64,000 nucleotides of DNA, taken from contig JAWKLJ010000002.1 of assembly GCA_041392805.1 (NCBI GenBank), forward strand, positions 1,999,001 through 2,063,000, read 5' to 3'. Each line of letters begins with the position of its first letter. Positions within the stretch are counted from its first letter, which is position 1. Under the pieces are notes generated by a model, which was not told where the DNA came from, searched no databases, and worked only from the letters and a program-made list of their open reading frames with translations. This stretch comes from Saprospiraceae bacterium. Lineage in GTDB: Bacteria; Bacteroidota; Bacteroidia; Chitinophagales; Saprospiraceae. Made by a program: the position numbers and the translations under genes. Positions 26,453 through 35,312 of this stretch are shown one piece after another.

Positions 26453-28447
26453 CTAAGATTGTTTTAGGATCATAGCAGTGCGGCCCGGAATGGTTATTTG
26501 ACGGGCTTCAATGTTTTCTAGACCCTCTGGGTTAATTTGATTACCGTCCAATACCATTTGCCAAGGTCCGGCAGGTATCGTCAAGGTTTTATGATCGGCA
26601 TTGCCATTATAAACCACTAAAATGTTTTTCCAGCTGTCTCCGTTGGCATTCCCTGAAAGGGTGTAAGCAACTAAATTGCTGCCTTCTACCTCCAGAAAAT
26701 GCAGATGTTCTTGCACCATGCTCGTAGTCATCATGCGAAAAGCAGGGTGGCTTTTGCGGAGTTGGATTAAGGCTTTAAAGTAATTGACGACCTCTGCATA
26801 TTGCGATTTTCTGGCCCAATCAATGCGATTGATCTCATCTGGTGACTCAAAGGAGTTTTCTACGCCATTTTTGGTCCGCAACATTTCCACCCCTGCATGA
26901 AGAAAAGGGACGCCCTGAGAAGTTAGGACTATCGTCGCGGCTAATTTATGCATTTTGATCCTTTCAGCTTCTGTCTCATCCGGGCAGGAAATAGTCAGTC
27001 GATCCCAGAGGGTGTGGTTATCATGACAAGAGGCATAAGTAATGGTCTGAAGCGGAGATTTAGCCCAGGGCGCTTTGGAATAATTCACGGAATCATAATT
27101 GACTTGCGCATGTTGGGTGGAGGCTACAATGCCAAATTTTAAACTTTCTTCCATGCCTGCCAATCCACTCACAAATGCTTTGGCATCATGGGTGAAAACA
27201 TGGCCTTTGATGGCATCTCGGATATCGTCACTAAAGGCAGCTACGCGGTCTAACTTCATCACATTGGCCTTGATGGCTTTTGTGGAATCCGGTAGTGGAC
27301 TGGCACCAGCCGTCCAGCCTTCTCCATAGACAAACAGGGAGGGATCAATAGCATCAAGGGCGCTGGTGACAGCATTCATTGTGGTGATATCATGAATGCC
27401 CATCAAGTCGAAGCGAAAGCCATCTATATGGTATTCCTGGGCCCAGTATTTGACAGATTCTACGATGAACTTGCGCATCATGGGGCGCTCGGAGGCGGTC
27501 TCGTTGCCACAAGCGGAGGCATTCGAAAAACCACCTTCTTCATTCTGACGGTAGTAATAACCTGGTACTAACTGGTTAAAATTCGATTGTTCGGTAGCGC
27601 CGGTATGGTTATAGACGACGTCCATAATGACCCTAATACCGTTTTCATGAAGGGTTTTTATTAATTGCTTGAACTCTTTGATTCTAATGGCGCCATCGGT
27701 GGGATTGGTGCTGTAGCTGCCCTCCGGCGTATTGTAATGCTGAGGGTCGTATCCCCAATTGTATTTGTTGTCTTCCAGCTTGGTTTCATCAATAGATAGG
27801 AAATCATAAGAGGGTAGAAGGTGGACATGGGTGACGCCCAATTCTTTGATATGATCCAATCCGGTTGCGGCGCCATCTGCGCTTTTGGTGCCCGTTTCGG
27901 CCAAACCCAGGAATTTCCCTTTGTTTTGAATACCTGAGTTAGGATCCATTGACACATCGCGAACGTGTAGCTCATAAAGGATGATATCATTAAATCCAGC
28001 CAAAGGTGGGCGTTGGTCTTTTTCCCATCCTTCAGGGTTAGTCGATTTCAAATCTATGATCATTCCCCTTTGGCCATTTGTGCCAACTGCTTTGGCATAA
28101 GGGTCCGGAACTTCACTTCCCCACACTCCTCCATTTTTAGTCTGAAAGGCATAATATTGTCCTTTTAAATCGCCAGGAAAAGAAGCTTCCCAGACGCCAC
28201 TGGCTCTGGCTTGAAGGGATTGGTCCATGGTGGGAACACCTCCCAAAGCTGTATCATACAACTTGATTCGAACTTCATCGGCTGCAGGGGCCCATAATTT
28301 GAAAGTGGATTTCTCTTTTGAATAACTAAGTCCTAAGTCATCACCTTCATAAACGGGATAGTCTAAATAAGAAGAGTATACTTTAGGCCCGCTTTGGCAA
28401 GTCCACATAGTTATAATAATAATTGTGAGGTAGAACAGTCTACTCAT
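26453..28447 (-). CDS. pulA: type I pullulanase lipoprotein
   Basis: A 664-residue alpha-amylase-superfamily debranching enzyme that cleaves alpha-1,6 bonds in pullulan and limit dextrins. The signal MSRLFYLTIIIITMWTC ends at lipid Cys17. An N-terminal beta-sandwich (CBM48-like, residues ~35-130) precedes the GH13 barrel. The type I pullulanase motif YNWGYDP and catalytic regions are visible: DVVYNHTG (I), GFRFDLMG with the nucleophile Asp (II), YGEGWT with the acid Glu (III), and ASCHDNHTLWD with the third Asp (IV). It is the first gene of a unit with the MFS transporter. The lipid anchor suggests surface or periplasmic action. Confidence 0.95.
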   Translation of the reverse strand: MSRLFYLTIIIITMWTCQSGPKVYSSYLDYPVYEGDDLGLSYSKEKSTFKLWAPAADEVRIKLYDTALGGVPTMDQSLQARASGVWEASFPGDLKGQYYAFQTKNGGVWGSEVPDPYAKAVGTNGQRGMIIDLKSTNPEGWEKDQRPPLAGFNDIILYELHVRDVSMDPNSGIQNKGKFLGLAETGTKSADGAATGLDHIKELGVTHVHLLPSYDFLSIDETKLEDNKYNWGYDPQHYNTPEGSYSTNPTDGAIRIKEFKQLIKTLHENGIRVIMDVVYNHTGATEQSNFNQLVPGYYYRQNEEGGFSNASACGNETASERPMMRKFIVESVKYWAQEYHIDGFRFDLMGIHDITTMNAVTSALDAIDPSLFVYGEGWTAGASPLPDSTKAIKANVMKLDRVAAFSDDIRDAIKGHVFTHDAKAFVSGLAGMEESLKFGIVASTQHAQVNYDSVNYSKAPWAKSPLQTITYASCHDNHTLWDRLTISCPDETEAERIKMHKLAATIVLTSQGVPFLHAGVEMLRTKNGVENSFESPDEINRIDWARKSQYAEVVNYFKALIQLRKSHPAFRMMTTSMVQEHLHFLEVEGSNLVAYTLSGNANGDSWKNILVVYNGNADHKTLTIPAGPWQMVLDGNQINPEGLENIEARQITIPGRTAMILKQS

Positions 28448-28592
28448 GACAGGTAATTAGGTTTCATACTATATAAAAAAGGAGATAGCCAACTGACTAC
28501 CTCCGCCTAAAGATAGTAGTTTCTATGAATAGATGAAATGAAAAGACATTTGTGAACGAGATTTAGTGCTTGCCTGAAAAATTTAGCATTAT

Positions 28593-28952
28593 TTAATGAA
28601 ACCGCTCCTCGATTTTCTCCCAATGCAATTTCCTTTGCTTGTAGCTAAAAACATGTTGCCATCTTACCCGCCAACGGAATAATCTATTATTTTTTTTATG
28701 GTAATTTTTGGTGCATTCTCGTATTAGCCAGGCTTCATCAAAACCTGCCCATTCGCCTGCTACGCTTAATAAATTGGCTTGTAAGCTGGGAAAGACCTCC
28801 CATAAATCAATTTCTTTTAGGGCCTCTATGGACAAATGACTGGCCTTTAAGGTATTGGCTATCCGTTCATAGTCGTTATCGCTAAGTTCTGTGTCTAAAT
28901 AAAACGCCGAAAGGCAAAGCCATATGTTTTTTCTATTCGTCAAATCAGCCAT
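28593..28952 (-). CDS. small conserved hypothetical (DUF7079-like)
   Basis: A 119-residue cytosolic protein. The start at 28952 (MADLTNRKNIWLCLSAFYLDTEL) fits the recurring opening N/R-K-x-I/V-W-x-x-L-S-x-F/L-x-L-D-T-E-L that I associate with DUF7079; an in-frame ATG at 28985 adds eleven residues. The C-terminal part is rich in Trp, Arg and His (RWRVRWQHVFSYKQRKLHWEKIEERF) and highly basic. No function is known. It lies 145 bp upstream of pulA on the same strand but has no obvious link to starch use. Confidence 0.65.
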   Translation of the reverse strand: MADLTNRKNIWLCLSAFYLDTELSDNDYERIANTLKASHLSIEALKEIDLWEVFPSLQANLLSVAGEWAGFDEAWLIRECTKNYHKKNNRLFRWRVRWQHVFSYKQRKLHWEKIEERFH

Positions 28953-29040
28953 GAGAGAGGAGCTTTTTATATTTTTTGTACCCAACCTTTTGCACCAGCG
29001 CTATTGTCTTACCCATTACTTTCTTCACAGATTATAAATT

Positions 29041-29793
29041 ATGAAAACAAAAGACGCTACTTTATTTTTCCTCTTAATGCTTCTACCCTTATCAAATACC
29101 TACGCCTGTTCTTGTGTGGCCATTGAAACCTTTTGTGAAACCATTACTTATGGTGGAAACGAGATCTGGGCAGATTTAATTGTTTATGGAGAAAAAACAG
29201 CAGATCGTTCAGATGGGATGGAAGTCAAAGTCTTAAGTGTCATTCATGGAACAGAAAATCGTGCAAGTATTTTTGTGAATGCAGGCAATGGGGCCAATTG
29301 TGGAGAAAGCACCAGCCGATTTGCCGTTGGGAAAAGATTTGTTTTTGCTCTGATTAAAAGCAATTTTTTTGACCTAGACCCTAATGATTATTGGCTTTCT
29401 ATATGCGGTGTGAATTTCCTGGAAGTAAATGGGGCAAATATCGTGGGTCCAATAGCGCCCAATGTGCGCGCTATTCCACTCACTAAATTTAATACCCTAT
29501 CTAATTGTGGAAACTTTAACCCTATTCTATCGGTGGAAGGAAATCTTTCTTTTAAAATTTATCCGAATCCAGCCGATCAGTTCTTTAATATTGAATTTTT
29601 GACGGATAAAAAGATAGAAGGCGACCTGCGTATTTTTGACGCTACAGGCCGATTCATCCGCAAATGGGCATTTGAAGCCGAATCAGGCGATAAGGTCGTG
29701 CAAACTATTTCTGATCTGTCACCTGGGCTTTATTTTGTGGAAATCAATGCTTTAGAACAAAAACATCTCGTCAAAATAGTGGTCCAGAAGTAG
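29041..29793 (+). CDS. secreted TIMP/NTR-like protein with T9SS sorting domain
   Basis: A 250-residue exported protein. Signal cleavage after Ala22 would leave a mature N-terminus Cys23-Ser-Cys25, the C-x-C start typical of TIMP/netrin-like domains. The following pattern (ETFCETITYGGNEIWADLIVYGEK, MEVKVLSVIHGTE, NAGNGANCGESTSRFAVGKRFVFAL) matches the order of strands and cysteines of that fold. This is inferred from pattern only. Residues ~178-250 (IYPNPADQFFNIEF...LSPGLYFVEINALEQKHLVKIVVQ) are a type A T9SS sorting domain. It overlaps the convergent nadR gene by 42 nt at the 3' end. Confidence 0.78.
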   Translation: MKTKDATLFFLLMLLPLSNTYACSCVAIETFCETITYGGNEIWADLIVYGEKTADRSDGMEVKVLSVIHGTENRASIFVNAGNGANCGESTSRFAVGKRFVFALIKSNFFDLDPNDYWLSICGVNFLEVNGANIVGPIAPNVRAIPLTKFNTLSNCGNFNPILSVEGNLSFKIYPNPADQFFNIEFLTDKKIEGDLRIFDATGRFIRKWAFEAESGDKVVQTISDLSPGLYFVEINALEQKHLVKIVVQK

Positions 29794-30744
29794 TGAGATA
29801 GCCTGGTAGCGTTGCGCCCAAGTCCCTGTAATTTCGCGATAGGGGATTCCAAAATCGGCCAGGGTTGCCTTGTGAAAATGATCAAGCTCATTTCGCTTCG
29901 CTTCGCTTAATCTGGTTCCATCTTGTTCATAGTGCAAGGCATTAGTCAAAAAAAGGTATAAGTCTGCCTGATTGCTGTCATAGATGCTTTGTTCTATCTC
30001 AAGATAATGCCCAAATTGGTATTTGGCATAAGACTGGGTGATATGAATATCGGTATCAATCAGCACCCAAGGTTTTAATTCCTGGCAGGCTAATTGGATA
30101 TTGGTGGCGTGGCTCCTGGCCACTTCGATTAGTTGAGCTTGAGTGAAATCATTTGAATCTGCAATGATTTTCCGGCCCACTTCTTCCACCCAGCTCCCAC
30201 CGACAGCTGTAGCAATGGCCTTTGACAGGCTACTTTTTCCTGTAGATTCAGTACCCAAGAAGACAATTTTCTTTTGATAATAGGTTTTAACGATATCGGG
30301 TAGGAAATGCCAATTGTCGTGGATGGATGCTCTGATTTTAGTAGCAGAAATCGGAAACGCCATCCTTTCTTGATCAAATAAAACATGTTCAATCTGCATG
30401 AATTGTGCCACCATGTCGCCGTAGGGCTCGGAGGTAATGAGCACTTCTACCTCCGGCAAAATATTTTTAAATTTGCTTGCCCACAACCTGGAAACTTCCA
30501 TCGAGGAAACCGAAGTGTTTGGTAGGTTTGCTTCAAGATAGAACAGCTCGACAACTTCCAGTCTTTTTTCTCCCGCAAAAGTAGTTCGAATCCAATTAAC
30601 CCTGGTTTCCACAGCCAAAGTTTCCTTGTCACTCCCACAAACCACTACATAGAGGTAATCACACCTGCCCAAGGCAAATGTAACCAAGGCCTGATGTCCT
30701 TTATGAAAGGGTAGGTATTTACCGAAGACAAATCCTTTTTTCAT
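29752..30744 (-). CDS. nadR: NadR-type NMN adenylyltransferase / nicotinamide riboside kinase
   Basis: A 330-residue bifunctional NAD salvage enzyme. The N-terminal domain is a nucleotidyltransferase: GKYLPFHKGH with His14-x-Gly-His17, and ISATKIR at 132-138. The C-terminal domain, from about residue 158, has a Walker A loop GTESTGKSS (164-172), followed by EVGRKI and DTDIHITQSYAKYQFG, as in ribosylnicotinamide kinase. The helix-turn-helix domain of the enterobacterial regulator is absent, as in other Bacteroidota homologues, so it is an enzyme rather than a repressor. Its last 42 nt are antisense to the T9SS gene. Confidence 0.93.
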   Translation of the reverse strand: MKKGFVFGKYLPFHKGHQALVTFALGRCDYLYVVVCGSDKETLAVETRVNWIRTTFAGEKRLEVVELFYLEANLPNTSVSSMEVSRLWASKFKNILPEVEVLITSEPYGDMVAQFMQIEHVLFDQERMAFPISATKIRASIHDNWHFLPDIVKTYYQKKIVFLGTESTGKSSLSKAIATAVGGSWVEEVGRKIIADSNDFTQAQLIEVARSHATNIQLACQELKPWVLIDTDIHITQSYAKYQFGHYLEIEQSIYDSNQADLYLFLTNALHYEQDGTRLSEAKRNELDHFHKATLADFGIPYREITGTWAQRYQAISLLLDHYFDEMFLF

Positions 30745-30886
30745 GAATCGAAAACTTATTTTACAAAGTGCTAAGTAGAAGTAGGAAAATTAGTATTTTT
30801 TGAGCGGATAAGAGACGTCTTTTAAACGGCGTCATTACCTTGTCCTAACGAATAGCTTTTTAAACAAGTACAATTCCTTTAATTCG

Positions 30887-33800
30887 ATGAAGTCTACTTA
30901 CCAATTATTCCTCTTACTTTTCATAGTTGTAATTGCCACGGCTTGCCAAAAAGAATTGGCAGCGACTAAGCTCAAAGCCACTTCTGTGGAAAATGCCCTA
31001 GGCCTTTCGGTCAATGACATCCGTTTTGAATGGCGAGCAAATCAAGCTGAGGGTTCACAGGTGGCTTACCAAGTGTTGGTCGCCAGCGACGCAGAAAAAC
31101 TCTCTGCTGACCTTGGCGATTTATGGGATAGCGGGAAACGATTTTCTCCCAAACAGGATAGTGTGCTTTATCGAGGACTGCCATTTGAAGCAGGCCGTAA
31201 AATATGGTGGAAAGTCAAGTTGTGGGGCCCTAATGAGGAAGAAGGCGTTTTTAGTCGACCTGCAAGTTTCCAATTGGCAGCAGCCAGCGCTCCTTCTAAT
31301 CGGATTGTTTTATTGGGTGGAACCTTGATTTCCAGTATGGAGAAGTATGCCTATTTTGAAAGTGCGATCACTAGTCGATGGCCACATCATTCGATTATCT
31401 TCCGAAATTTAGGTTGGCCTGGAGATGATGTGTTTGGAACCGCCAGGTCCCAGTTTGGCTCCGCCCAGAATACAAAATCATGGCAACCACCTAGCGCAGA
31501 AGAAGGTTTTGGGTTTGAAACCCTCAGAAAGCAGGTAGCGGATGCTAAACCAGAGACCATGATCATTGCTTACGGATCGGAGGCCGCTTATTTTGAAGAA
31601 GAGGCAGATTTCAAACTGTTCGAACAAGGTTATCAGGCTTTAATCACCTACCTGGATTCTTTGGGTGCGAAGCTCATTTTGCTTTCTCCACCAAGACAGG
31701 AAAAATTCAATGCTACTTCCCCTGAACCCAAACAAAAAAATGAGCGTTTGGAGCGCGCCACGCAATTCATTCAGGAAATGGCCAAAACAGGCGGATATCA
31801 CTTTATCAATCTATTTGAAAAACTCATTCCTGCTTCCGCCGAAGACCAACTTACTGAAAATGGAATTCATTTGTCAGCAAAAGGACATCAACGTTTTGCT
31901 TCTTTATTATTGACCGAACTTGGGCTTACGATCAATAATGGTTTTCGCTTACAATTAAATGAAGAAGGATTGCTCTCGGCGGCGGAAGGCGGGCTCATTG
32001 ACGGCTACCAAAAAACAGGGCGCGGCATCCGGTTTAATTTTAAGCCAGATATGCTTTACACGAGTGCAGATATTTTTGCACCAGGCACCTATAGGGTTAG
32101 ACTAAATGGCCAAATTCACGATCAATTGACTGGCGAAGCGACCCTAAATGGTCTCCCTGATTCCCTCCAGTACGAAAAGCTTCGAAAAACGATCATGGAA
32201 AAGAACCGGCTGCATCGCTACCGGATCAATCCATTAAATAGTGCTTATATTTTCCTGTTCCGCCAGCATGAAATGGGGCATTTAGCTTATGAAATGGATG
32301 ATTTTGATCGATTAGTAGAAGAACAGGAACGCCTAATTGCCAATTTGTGCCAAACCACGCCTCAACTATACGAAGTAGAACTGCTCAGTGCCTGGAAATC
32401 ACCAAGAGAATATCCTGACCATGAAGTGCCTAAAAATATCCCAGCACCTGATATTGTTGCGGAGTTAAATGCTTTTACTATCGATGAAGGTTTTGAAATA
32501 AACCTATTTGCTGCCGACCCCATGATTGCTAATCCCATCAATTTGAGTTGGGATACCAGGGGCAGAGCTTGGGTTTCGACCAGCTCCACCTATCCACATA
32601 TCAAGCCTGGCCAAGAGCCCAATGATAAAATCATTATCCTGGAAGATACAGATCAGGATGGGGTAGCTGACAAATCAACGGTTTTTGCCGAAGGCCTATT
32701 TGTGCCCCATTCTGTCATGCCCGTAAAGGGGGGAGCCTATGTCTGTGCGAGTACCGAGTTACTATTCTTGGCAGATACCGACGGTGATGATGTAGCGGAT
32801 GAAAGCCGGGTGGTTTATGCTGGTTTTGGCAATGCAGATGTGCACCATATGATTCATGGATTGCGCTGGTCGCCCTGGGGTGACTTGTATTTCACACAGT
32901 CGATTTACATCAATAGTTTTATTGATACACCCTATGGAAACAGGCGACTAAATGGCAGTGGTATTTGGGAATTTAGACCGGAGACCGAACGATTGGAAGT
33001 TTTTGCAAGGGGCATGGTCAATCCCTGGGGACATGCCTTTGACGCCTGGGGGCAAGCCATTGCCACTGATGGTGCTGGCGGAAATGGTCCCCATTACCTT
33101 TTCCCGGAATCTGCTCATCAAACGGCGGTGGGGGCAGAGCGAGTGTTGGGGGGAATGCTTTCGGGTAAACCTAAAAATACAGCAGCTGAGTTTGTTTCAG
33201 GGCGTCATATGCCGAGTGCATGGGAGGGTGATTTGATTTCAAATGATTACCGGGTCAATCGAACGATTCGCTACAAATTGAAAGAAAGCGGCAGCGGCTA
33301 TACGGCAGAAGAAATGGAAACATTGGTGCATTCCTCGCATCGATCCTATCGACCAGTAGATATCAAAATGGGACCAGATGGGGCTTTATACATTGTGGAT
33401 TGGTACAACCCCATTATTGACCACGGAGAAGTCGATTTTCACCACCCCTCCAGGGACCGATCACATGGCCGCATATGGCGATTGACAGTCAAAAACAAGC
33501 CTTTGGTAAAGCGCCCTACTATTTATGGTGCACCTATCCCCGATTTGCTGGAACTACTGAAGGCACCAGAGGAATACACTCGGGTACAAGCCAACCGGGA
33601 GTTGGCCAATCGCAATTGTCCGCCTGAGACCCTAAACAAGTGGGTCGCACAGCTGAATCGCAGCGATGCTCGATATGAGCACCATCGACTCGAAGGCCTT
33701 TGGCTGGGTTTTGCCCTCAATGCACCTAATGAAGACCTGTTGAAAGCCATTCTTACTTCGAATGACCATCATGCCCGAGCCGCTGCGGTACGGATGCTAG

Positions 33801-35308
33801 GCCGCCTTTCAAAGCCAGCCTTACAAGCCGAACTATTGGCAAATATTATCCACGATAAACACCCACAGGTGCGCTTGGAGGCGGTCAATGCCTTACGAAA
33901 ACTAAAGAGCATGCAGGCTGTAGAAATAACTTTGAGCGCATTAGATTACCCTACAGATGATAACTTGGATTACGCGATTTGGTTGACTGCCAATACCTTG
34001 CAGGATCAATGGCTACCGCTGGCCAAGGCGGGAGAAAGGCTTTTTGAAGGTAAAATAGACCGATTGGCCTATGCCTTAATTGCAGCGAATAATAAAGAAG
34101 CGATGGCATTGTTGACCCCATTGGTAAAAGAGGGTAAACTATCGGAAAAAGACCAAAAAAGTGCCGCTTTATTGATGGCTCGCCTGGGAGACGAGGAGCA
34201 ACTGGACTGGGTCCTGAGCCTGGCCCTGGAACATGACGATATGGCCTATTTACAGGCTTTAGCCAGTGCTCCCGCGACTAACACCGCCATTCCTCTTCAC
34301 ACCGAAAAACTAGGCGCGTTACTGGAACATTCCGATGTTGCCATTCGATTGGTAAGTGCCAGGTTGATCGGCCGTTGGAAGCTTTCGGGGCAAAAAGACA
34401 AGTTATTGCAAAGGTTAGAAAATGACCAGCTGAATACCAGAGAGCGCCTAAGTATGGCCGATGCACTCGTTCAAATTGGTGATTCGTTATTGGTGCAGCA
34501 ACTGGCGCTAGCAGCTCCAAATATGACAACCAGGGCAATGGCTTCGGCTGCCTGGGCGAAAAACAACCTGGCAGGCGCCCTCGAAAATGCAGTTGCCATT
34601 TTAAGCCAAATTGAGTCAGAAGAAGGCGCCAATGCGATTTTCAGTGCTTATACCCGAAGTGAAAGTGGGCCAGCGCTTTTAGCCGGAGCCCTGGAAGGAA
34701 AAGCCTTGGCTTCAAGCATAGCTGTCACAGGCACGCGGGCGGTGCAGTCCTCAGGGAGAGACCTGCCTGACTTGGTGGCTGCTTTGACTAAGGCGGGTGG
34801 ACTGTCGTCTATCGGTATGGAGTTGGATGAAAATCAGCGAACTGCGTTATTAAAGGAGGCCGTTGAAAATGGGAATGTTGGGAGAGGTCGGCAAATCTTC
34901 CAAAGAGAATCCTTGTTATGCACCAGTTGCCATATGGTGGATGGTAAAGGAGGCAAAATTGGACCAGATTTGAGTTCTGTTGGAGCTTATATGACGCCGG
35001 AGTCCCTTTTAGAATCCATCCTTAACCCAGGGACAGACATTAAACAAGGCTATGAGACTATTAACTTAACCCAAAAGGATGGCACCATCATTAGCGGGAC
35101 GCTACATAGAAAAACGAACGATGCTACTTTAATTCGGGATGCAGAAGGTACGATTCTCTCCATTCCAAACGAAGCGGTGGCCAAGCTGGAAAACATCCCA
35201 ATTTCGCTAATGCCAAAAGGTTTGACCGCCAGTTTGCGTCCGGACGAACTCGTGGATTTGATGAGTTATTTGACGAATTTGGGGAAAACGGAGGGAAGCA
35301 TTCAGTAA
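30887..35308 (+). CDS. PVC-type heme-binding CxxCH lipoprotein with Fn3-like and SGNH-like modules
   Basis: A 1473-residue lipoprotein (LFIVVIATAC, lipid Cys20). Domain order: residues ~41-131, an Fn3-like module similar to rhamnosidase N-terminal domains (RFEWRANQ, YQVLVAS, LWDSGK, WWKVKLW). Residues ~139-350, an SGNH-like fold whose usual nucleophile block GDS reads GGT (144-146), so it may be inactive. Residues ~530-870, a membrane-bound dehydrogenase-type beta-propeller (NHL-like). Residues ~880-1290, HEAT-like helical repeats. Residues ~1335-1473, a cytochrome c module with Cys1345-x2-Cys1348-His1349. Such proteins are abundant in Planctomycetes and Bacteroidota and are thought to act in periplasmic oxidation of sugars. 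The substrate is unknown. Confidence 0.9.
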   Translation: MKSTYQLFLLLFIVVIATACQKELAATKLKATSVENALGLSVNDIRFEWRANQAEGSQVAYQVLVASDAEKLSADLGDLWDSGKRFSPKQDSVLYRGLPFEAGRKIWWKVKLWGPNEEEGVFSRPASFQLAAASAPSNRIVLLGGTLISSMEKYAYFESAITSRWPHHSIIFRNLGWPGDDVFGTARSQFGSAQNTKSWQPPSAEEGFGFETLRKQVADAKPETMIIAYGSEAAYFEEEADFKLFEQGYQALITYLDSLGAKLILLSPPRQEKFNATSPEPKQKNERLERATQFIQEMAKTGGYHFINLFEKLIPASAEDQLTENGIHLSAKGHQRFASLLLTELGLTINNGFRLQLNEEGLLSAAEGGLIDGYQKTGRGIRFNFKPDMLYTSADIFAPGTYRVRLNGQIHDQLTGEATLNGLPDSLQYEKLRKTIMEKNRLHRYRINPLNSAYIFLFRQHEMGHLAYEMDDFDRLVEEQERLIANLCQTTPQLYEVELLSAWKSPREYPDHEVPKNIPAPDIVAELNAFTIDEGFEINLFAADPMIANPINLSWDTRGRAWVSTSSTYPHIKPGQEPNDKIIILEDTDQDGVADKSTVFAEGLFVPHSVMPVKGGAYVCASTELLFLADTDGDDVADESRVVYAGFGNADVHHMIHGLRWSPWGDLYFTQSIYINSFIDTPYGNRRLNGSGIWEFRPETERLEVFARGMVNPWGHAFDAWGQAIATDGAGGNGPHYLFPESAHQTAVGAERVLGGMLSGKPKNTAAEFVSGRHMPSAWEGDLISNDYRVNRTIRYKLKESGSGYTAEEMETLVHSSHRSYRPVDIKMGPDGALYIVDWYNPIIDHGEVDFHHPSRDRSHGRIWRLTVKNKPLVKRPTIYGAPIPDLLELLKAPEEYTRVQANRELANRNCPPETLNKWVAQLNRSDARYEHHRLEGLWLGFALNAPNEDLLKAILTSNDHHARAAAVRMLGRLSKPALQAELLANIIHDKHPQVRLEAVNALRKLKSMQAVEITLSALDYPTDDNLDYAIWLTANTLQDQWLPLAKAGERLFEGKIDRLAYALIAANNKEAMALLTPLVKEGKLSEKDQKSAALLMARLGDEEQLDWVLSLALEHDDMAYLQALASAPATNTAIPLHTEKLGALLEHSDVAIRLVSARLIGRWKLSGQKDKLLQRLENDQLNTRERLSMADALVQIGDSLLVQQLALAAPNMTTRAMASAAWAKNNLAGALENAVAILSQIESEEGANAIFSAYTRSESGPALLAGALEGKALASSIAVTGTRAVQSSGRDLPDLVAALTKAGGLSSIGMELDENQRTALLKEAVENGNVGRGRQIFQRESLLCTSCHMVDGKGGKIGPDLSSVGAYMTPESLLESILNPGTDIKQGYETINLTQKDGTIISGTLHRKTNDATLIRDAEGTILSIPNEAVAKLENIPISLMPKGLTASLRPDELVDLMSYLTNLGKTEGSIQ

Positions 35309-35312
35309 AATG

